A stretch of 64,000 nucleotides of DNA from the NCBI RefSeq assembly GCF_003610535.1, contig NZ_RAPN01000004.1:248001-312000 (forward strand). The letters run 5' to 3'. A program made the position numbers and the translations under genes. Numbering within the stretch: position 1 is the stretch's first letter; every line of letters starts with the position of its first letter. The notes beneath the pieces are model-generated. The model was not told the origin of the DNA and made no database searches. It was given only the letters and a program-made list of their open reading frames with translations. Shown here in pieces: positions 60,071-64,000 of the stretch. Source of the DNA: Mangrovibacterium diazotrophicum (GTDB lineage Bacteria; Bacteroidota; Bacteroidia; Bacteroidales; Prolixibacteraceae).

Positions 60071-60195
60071 TCATTTGATCACGATCAACTGGTTTTGCAA
60101 GGTCCTAATCATTTGATCAGGTTGCTGGCGCGCTTTTGTAAAGCGTGCCTTGAGAAACAAGGTCCGGTAGGCAAGGATTTTAAATCCGCGCCAGC
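60071..60195. repeat. Composite palindromic element downstream of the LRR gene
   Basis: Two direct copies of TCATTTGATCA (60071-60081 and 60109-60119) are followed by an outer inverted repeat GCTGGCGCG (60124-60132) / CGCGCCAGC (60187-60195). Inside it are three further dyads: GGCGCGCTTT/AAAGCGTGCC, CTTG/CAAG and GGATTT/AAATCC. A 61-codon frame crosses it by chance. The nested palindromes resemble REP-type elements. Confidence 0.6.
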
Positions 60196-60206
60196 TAGGG
60201 AGTAAT

Positions 60207-61259
60207 TTATAGATATTCAAAGTTTGTGCGATTATATCGAGTCTTCCCATACTCATTCATGTATTCCTCAAACTTTCTGTTTCTCATATCACTTCCAAAT
60301 CCAGTAAGTACCGATTTAAGCGTTTTATTTTTGAGAACAGGAATTAAATCTTCTGGTTGAAGATTTGAACAATCAACGCAAATGAATTCCTCTAAACACT
60401 TAGCATATTTTAACGAATCGACATTTTTCAGTCCTTTCATATTCTCAAAATATATTCTCCTTAATTTTTCATTTGCAGATAAATCAGGTACTTTTTCAAT
60501 ATTTGGTAGAGATTGTAAAAAGAGATATTGCAAATCAGTAAGTTTCGAAATAAAACCAATATCACTTAATTTTCTCACTTGCCATAATTCGAGGTATTTA
60601 ATTCCTCTCATTTCTGTCAATGCGCTGAAATCTTTTATTCCACCAAGTTTAATATCTACAGACCAAAGTTTCTTGAGGCCTTTCAAATAATTAATATTCT
60701 CAGACGAGATGGATCGCAATACAATCTTTTCCAAGTTCCCTAACTCAGAAATTGCCTCAATACCTTTGTTTTGTCCCTCGATGTAAACATATTCCAAATC
60801 CTTAAATCTTGAGATCACAGAAATATTTGGCTTTTTTGATCTGGTTTGTCCGATAAACAGACTTTTTAACTTAGGGGAGATATCATTTAGAAATTCAAAA
60901 CTTGTCAAGTTAAAAATCCCCAATCTAAGAATTTCAAGATTTTCAAGCAGTGCAATATTCTCAACGTTGTTGCATTCCATCAAACAATCAGCCGAAAAAT
61001 TCTTTGTGGATGGGAGATATTGTAAAAAACTTAAATCACATTCCTTTCCATAGTGCCCAAAAACTCTCAATTCAATATCAGGTCTCTCACTTAATAAATA
61101 AGTTTCGATGTTTTTCCAGATAGAATTATCAGTTACTGGGTCAACAAATTGGATTACCGATAATTTATCAATCTTTGCAAGTTTCTTAATCTCTCGCTTT
61201 GAGATTTTATTACTCAAATTATATCTTCCTAATGTCTCATTTATTTCTTTGAAGCTCAT
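60207..61259 (-). CDS. Cytoplasmic leucine-rich-repeat protein
   Basis: A 350-residue protein without signal peptide or membrane segment. From about residue 60 to 320 it consists of irregular leucine-rich repeats of 20-24 residues with the pattern L-x2-L-x-x-L-x-L (ENLEILRLGIFNLTSFEFLN, KLKSLFIGQ, DLEYVYIEG, NLEKIVLRS, GIKYLELWQ, DLQYLFLQS, KLRRIYFEN). Such horseshoe folds bind proteins. No catalytic domain is attached. Base composition is AT-rich and differs from the housekeeping genes upstream. It is flanked on both sides by palindromic elements. A role as binding or immunity partner in an accessory locus is speculation. Confidence 0.8.
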   Translation of the reverse strand: MSFKEINETLGRYNLSNKISKREIKKLAKIDKLSVIQFVDPVTDNSIWKNIETYLLSERPDIELRVFGHYGKECDLSFLQYLPSTKNFSADCLMECNNVENIALLENLEILRLGIFNLTSFEFLNDISPKLKSLFIGQTRSKKPNISVISRFKDLEYVYIEGQNKGIEAISELGNLEKIVLRSISSENINYLKGLKKLWSVDIKLGGIKDFSALTEMRGIKYLELWQVRKLSDIGFISKLTDLQYLFLQSLPNIEKVPDLSANEKLRRIYFENMKGLKNVDSLKYAKCLEEFICVDCSNLQPEDLIPVLKNKTLKSVLTGFGSDMRNRKFEEYMNEYGKTRYNRTNFEYL

Positions 61260-61310
61260 GAAGGTTGTTTGTGGTTGTTTTTCTTGCTATTTGTATAGAC
61301 GTCCCTTTTC

Positions 61311-61375
61311 TGCTGCACGATTGTATTGTGTGGTTTTTGAAGACCAAGAGAATGGATTCGCGTGGTAGCGGGGGT
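61311..61375. repeat. REP-like palindromic element, copy 2 (diverged)
   Basis: The order CTGCTGCACGATTGTATTGT, GTGG, TTGAAGACCA, GGATTCGCGTGGTAGCGGGGG aligns along its whole length with the element at 58546-58606 (CTGCCGCACGATCGCATCAT, GTGG, TAAAAACCA, GGTTCGTGCGGCAGCGAGGGG). Pairing in the stem is eroded. It lies between the LRR gene and the next minus-strand gene. Confidence 0.65.
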
Positions 61376-61381
61376 GTGGCT

Positions 61382-62161
61382 TTATTTATCAAATTCTAAA
61401 TATTTAAGTTCTAATCCTGTTTTAATCAAAATATAATTAATCATTTCGGTGTCTTTCTTATAATTTGAGTTACCACCTTGTCTTGAACTCCATTTATATG
61501 AGTCTGAAAAATCAATTATATAATGTTTATCAATCACGACATTACCATTCGGAGCTATCAATTTATCAACTGATTTTATGGCCTCGATATCTTTGTATTC
61601 ATATCTTGATTCTGTGAGTTGAAAAAAATCACTGATTATAATTTTATCATTGTCGAAATACGCATAATAATTGATTGCCAGGATAAAAAAGGCAGTCACA
61701 AAAACAATTAGGAATTTAATTACGAAGGTTGAGACTTTATCAGCATCAAATCCATATTTAAGACTTGAATAAGCTGCGTAATCATTATATCGGTCTTGTA
61801 ATAATATTTTCTGAAGTTTCAGATAGGCGGATGCAGACAATCCAAGTCCACCAAATATTGCCGGAACAAGCCACATTATTCTCTCAGGTATAAATAGGTA
61901 TCCATTGTCACTCGCTTGAGAAAATCTTATATCAGAGACCCAGCCCAAAAAATTGTATAGTATTATCACAAAAATCGGAGTTAAAGAAAAAAATAGAAGA
62001 AGCGTCAAGATATCAAATTTCCAAAATTCCTTTCTCAGTTCTCCAATCGGTTTTGTCGATTGATATTTGGACTTTTTCACTGGGTAATACTTACCGAAAA
62101 GCACAAAAATCAAGGACATTAATGCTGTTGAAATTACGATTGAAGTATATTTTTCACTCAT
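61382..62161 (-). CDS. Membrane protein of unknown function with C-terminal PH-like part
   Basis: A 259-residue protein with four predicted transmembrane segments at about residues 5-24, 50-72, 92-113 and 147-168. The last 85 residues are soluble and read as a small beta domain (IIISDFFQLTESRYEYKDIEAIKSVD, NVVIDKHYIIDFSDSYKW), similar to bacterial PH-like domains in which a Y-x-(E/D)-I turn follows the first strands. No named family is recognised. It is AT-rich and follows a smaller membrane protein gene by 53 bases in the same direction, so they are probably co-transcribed. Confidence 0.65.
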   Translation of the reverse strand: MSEKYTSIVISTALMSLIFVLFGKYYPVKKSKYQSTKPIGELRKEFWKFDILTLLLFFSLTPIFVIILYNFLGWVSDIRFSQASDNGYLFIPERIMWLVPAIFGGLGLSASAYLKLQKILLQDRYNDYAAYSSLKYGFDADKVSTFVIKFLIVFVTAFFILAINYYAYFDNDKIIISDFFQLTESRYEYKDIEAIKSVDKLIAPNGNVVIDKHYIIDFSDSYKWSSRQGGNSNYKKDTEMINYILIKTGLELKYLEFDK

Positions 62162-62214
62162 AATCGCTCAAAATTGGATTTCTATTGTTGCTTGAATTAG
62201 GGGGGGATTGTTCA

Positions 62215-62508
62215 TTATAAGTCGAACAATACAGTCGATATTATCGACAGAATCAGCAGAGTTACAAAAAATCCTATCCACCAATTCTCAAAGTCAGTTT
62301 CAAAATATTTACTGCGAAACTGAACGAAAACAAGACTTAGGATCCCAGATGCTAACAGTTGAACCAATGCAGTCAAAAAGCTTGGTTTAAGTTCAAAATC
62401 AGTCAGGAAAAGACGAACTAGAAATGAAATCAAAAATAGTCCCCCGATTATTATCTTTTTTCTTTGTTTCCTTTGCTCTTGCGTGGTTTGGTTACCTGGA
62501 ATATTCAT
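62215..62508 (-). CDS. Small membrane protein of unknown function
   Basis: A 97-residue protein with a basic, Gln-rich N-terminus (NQTTQEQRKQRKK) and three hydrophobic segments at about residues 18-34, 43-61 and 75-95. The positive-inside rule places the N-terminus in the cytoplasm. No family is recognised. It is AT-rich and preceded by an imperfect palindrome at 62532-62640 and followed by the PH-like membrane protein gene. Its size and isolation are those of cassette-type genes. Confidence 0.6.
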   Translation of the reverse strand: MNIPGNQTTQEQRKQRKKIIIGGLFLISFLVRLFLTDFELKPSFLTALVQLLASGILSLVFVQFRSKYFETDFENWWIGFFVTLLILSIISTVLFDL

Positions 62509-62531
62509 TTTTTTTTGTTTTCAAATAGTTA

Positions 62532-62640
62532 CCACTAACACTCACTTTCAAGTTCTCGGGGCGGATTTCCCCGCCTGCGCAAGGCTGGTGCAGTTGGCGT
62601 ACCACCAAACCCCGCCCTGCAATATGTACCGTGTTGTAGG
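62532..62640. other. attC-like imperfect palindrome A
   Basis: Ends CCACTAAC (62532-62539) and GTTGTAGG (62633-62640); inner stems GGGCGG/CCGCCC and a GGGGCGG-ATTT-CCCCGCC hairpin. The centre GCTGGTGCAGTTGGCG (62584-62599) recurs in element B as GCTGTGCAGTTTGGGCG. It lies between two short minus-strand genes. Size and architecture resemble integron attC sites, but the end boxes deviate from GTTRRRY and no integrase is seen. Confidence 0.45.
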
Positions 62641-62650
62641 TAGTTTTTTA

Positions 62651-63076
62651 TTATTCCAATAATCCATTAATTTCATTTTCCAATATTTTCCCACCGTTTA
62701 GGAAGACCGTTATCAAACCTGCCAATAAAAGAAGTGTCAAAGGAGTCAGAACAACAATAAGGTATAGAAGAGCTTTATTCATTTTTACTCTTTTATACCT
62801 TTCCTCTAACTTGAAGATTCGTTCATTTTTAATGAATATCTGATAGACAAAGAACAAGATGAGAGCCATGAGTCCGAATACAACTATCATAATTGTAGAC
62901 TTTTCATATTCTATTTGTCCTTTAAATACTTTCTTGTCAATGAATGTTTTAATTGGCAATAGTATTGCAAATGACAGAAAGAAGTAAACAGCACTTATGT
63001 ACAGTGTAATACTGAACTTTGGTAAGTCATTCTTTCGTCTATATTCCTCGAAAAGTTTTGCGAAAATTATATTCAT
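62651..63076 (-). CDS. Small membrane protein of unknown function
   Basis: A 141-residue protein with three predicted transmembrane segments at about residues 24-44, 60-81 and 105-129, and a long basic, charged loop between the second and third (IKNERIFKLEERYKRVKMNKA). No family is recognised. The gene lies exactly between two related imperfect palindromes (62532-62640 and 63098-63231), with only 10 and 21 bases of spacing, like an integron cassette with one gene. It lacks a recognisable promoter of its own. AT-rich. Confidence 0.6.
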   Translation of the reverse strand: MNIIFAKLFEEYRRKNDLPKFSITLYISAVYFFLSFAILLPIKTFIDKKVFKGQIEYEKSTIMIVVFGLMALILFFVYQIFIKNERIFKLEERYKRVKMNKALLYLIVVLTPLTLLLLAGLITVFLNGGKILENEINGLLE

Positions 63077-63097
63077 TCAATTTGGGTTTTAAAATTA

Positions 63098-63231
63098 CCT
63101 ACAACGGTAAATTGTATGAGTAGTGGCAGATTGCGTAGCACTTTCCTGTCAAACCGCTGTGCAGTTTGGGCGGGCTACAAACCTTGATATTTACCACGTT
63201 CCCTGCCATTACTTATACAAAATGTTGTAGG
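63098..63231. other. attC-like imperfect palindrome B
   Basis: Outer perfect repeat CCTACAAC (63098-63105) / GTTGTAGG (63224-63231); inner arms TTGTATGAGTAGTGGCAG (63112-63129) / CTGCCATTACTTATACAA (63203-63220), pairing at 16 of 18 positions with two G-U pairs. Spacers between outer and inner arms differ (6 and 3 bases), as in attC sites with asymmetric bulges. The stop codon of the upstream minus-strand gene (63209-63211) lies inside the right arm. Confidence 0.55.
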
Positions 63232-64000
63232 GCGTGTTTATTTTTATCAGTTTATAATCAATTTTATCTTTGTTTATTGTCTGTTTTTCAAGTATTAAGT
63301 CATTACCTAATTTAGTCCAATAGAAACAAGGGAAAATTGATTCATGTCCTGTTCGTTGAAAACACAAATTGTCTCTATTGTCACTAAAATAACCAACAGA
63401 AATATAGTATTGGTCTGCTTTAAATAATGATTTGTCAAGATTCACAAGACCTGAAACATAGCCATTACTTGAAAAACAAATTAATTTAGTTGTATCATTC
63501 TCAACATAATAAGTTCCGTCAATAAACTTATTATTAATCAATTGGTCGTAATCAACGTATTTTATAAGCTCAATTTCATTTGTTTGTGAATTTTCGATAG
63601 TACTTAAACTCATTAACGTGTCATTATTATAAGTCGAAATACTTATTTTGCCTATATTTTTGGGACCAATAAACTTGTCCTTCCATTTTTTATCAACAGT
63701 ATCATAATAACTCGATATATCCTTTTCAATTATTGTTACAGAGTCATTCTTTAAATCAAATTTAATTGAATAACCCATTTGAATAAAGTTCTCTTTTGAG
63801 TCTATAAAAACAAAATAGCTCGAATCCTGCGGAAAAATATTTGAATATTTTTTTCCTGGATTGTAGTAAAATCTATTTATACCATTGAGTAAATCATGAA
63901 TCATTGCTGGAGTTTGTCCTTTCTCAATTGAATCTCGATATGATTTTAGTATCCAAGTACCATGTAAGGCATTTTTAAAATCATTTTCAGATTGAAAGTC
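63209..64000 (-). CDS. Partial gene of unknown function, cut by the window end
   Basis: The frame is open from the stop at 63209 to the last base of the window, giving at least 263 residues; its start lies beyond 64000. An internal ATG at 63904 is not the likely start, because the 32 codons before it read as normal protein (FKNALHGTWILKSYRDSIEK). The GTW near the visible start, many short beta strands (YFVFIDSKENFIQMGYSI, YYISVGYFSDN) and the closing strand LGNDLILEKQTI resemble lipocalin-like proteins, a weak assignment. AT-rich. Its final codons and stop overlap the right arm of palindrome B. Confidence 0.7.
   Translation of the reverse strand, partial: DFQSENDFKNALHGTWILKSYRDSIEKGQTPAMIHDLLNGINRFYYNPGKKYSNIFPQDSSYFVFIDSKENFIQMGYSIKFDLKNDSVTIIEKDISSYYDTVDKKWKDKFIGPKNIGKISISTYNNDTLMSLSTIENSQTNEIELIKYVDYDQLINNKFIDGTYYVENDTTKLICFSSNGYVSGLVNLDKSLFKADQYYISVGYFSDNRDNLCFQRTGHESIFPCFYWTKLGNDLILEKQTINKDKIDYKLIKINTPYNILYK

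Noticed and set aside
60071-60256. A 61-codon minus-strand frame across the palindromic element
   Set aside because: Its reading comes from the palindrome itself and overlaps the LRR gene end. No transposase or other motif supports it.

Overview
The window looks like a chromosomal segment from a member of the Bacteroidota, probably a marine or sediment Bacteroidales/Marinilabiliales-type bacterium; the family is a guess. The signs are promoters of the TTTG-N19-TAnnTTTG type (best seen before the SRP RNA), genes with little or no Shine-Dalgarno sequence, and families typical of the phylum: DUF4199, the HYC_CC_PP metal-operon peptide, DUF1080, and a CusA-type pump with extra inserts. No rRNA, CRISPR array, intact transposase or integrase was found.

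Layout. 0-5 kb: a cytidylate-kinase-like protein, DUF4199 plus a family 2 glycosyltransferase, the SRP RNA, a tRNA Thr-Tyr-Gly cluster, a thioredoxin and a soluble PAS histidine kinase with a four-cysteine cluster. 5-9.3 kb: one 1397-residue exported protein made of a beta-sandwich head and about 20 TPR-like repeats. 9.6-15.6 kb: NhaC antiporter, DUF819 membrane protein, Omp85-like barrel, OsmC and SerB. 15.6-18.9 kb: a tandem duplication that copied the 3' end of serB together with an acyltransferase gene, then a decayed DsrE-like fragment. 19-25 kb: two convergent DNA helicases (PcrA/UvrD-like and MrfA-like) and a YdeI-like protein. 25.4-26.2 kb: a secreted GH16-like glycosidase.

26-34 kb is a complete heavy-metal (probably copper) efflux operon on the minus strand: HYC_CC_PP peptide, CusA-like pump, TolC-like channel, CusB-like adaptor fused to metal-binding domains at both ends, and a secreted HMA protein that is a paralogue of the adaptor's tail. 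34-41 kb: aldose epimerase, RpiA, DUF1080, then hemA-hemH, katA and divergent oxyR, a haem and peroxide block. 43.6-48.7 kb: tandem CDGSH protein, SMP-30-like protein, a lactonase lipoprotein, a cytochrome c-PQQ sugar dehydrogenase lipoprotein and a membrane-anchored metallo-hydrolase, which together suggest periplasmic aldose oxidation. 48.7-58.5 kb: a large ABCG-type transporter, a lipoprotein, FolE, YaaA, RlmD and an AsmA-like DUF748 protein.

58.5-64 kb is accessory in character and AT-rich toward the end: a beta-barrel protein, a cytoplasmic leucine-rich-repeat protein, three small membrane proteins and a gene cut by the window edge. This region also carries two copies of one palindromic repeat, a second kind of palindromic element, and two 109-134 bp imperfect palindromes that flank a small gene much as attC sites flank integron cassettes. 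That end, the serB/acyltransferase duplication and the 20-repeat protein are the most unusual parts of the window.
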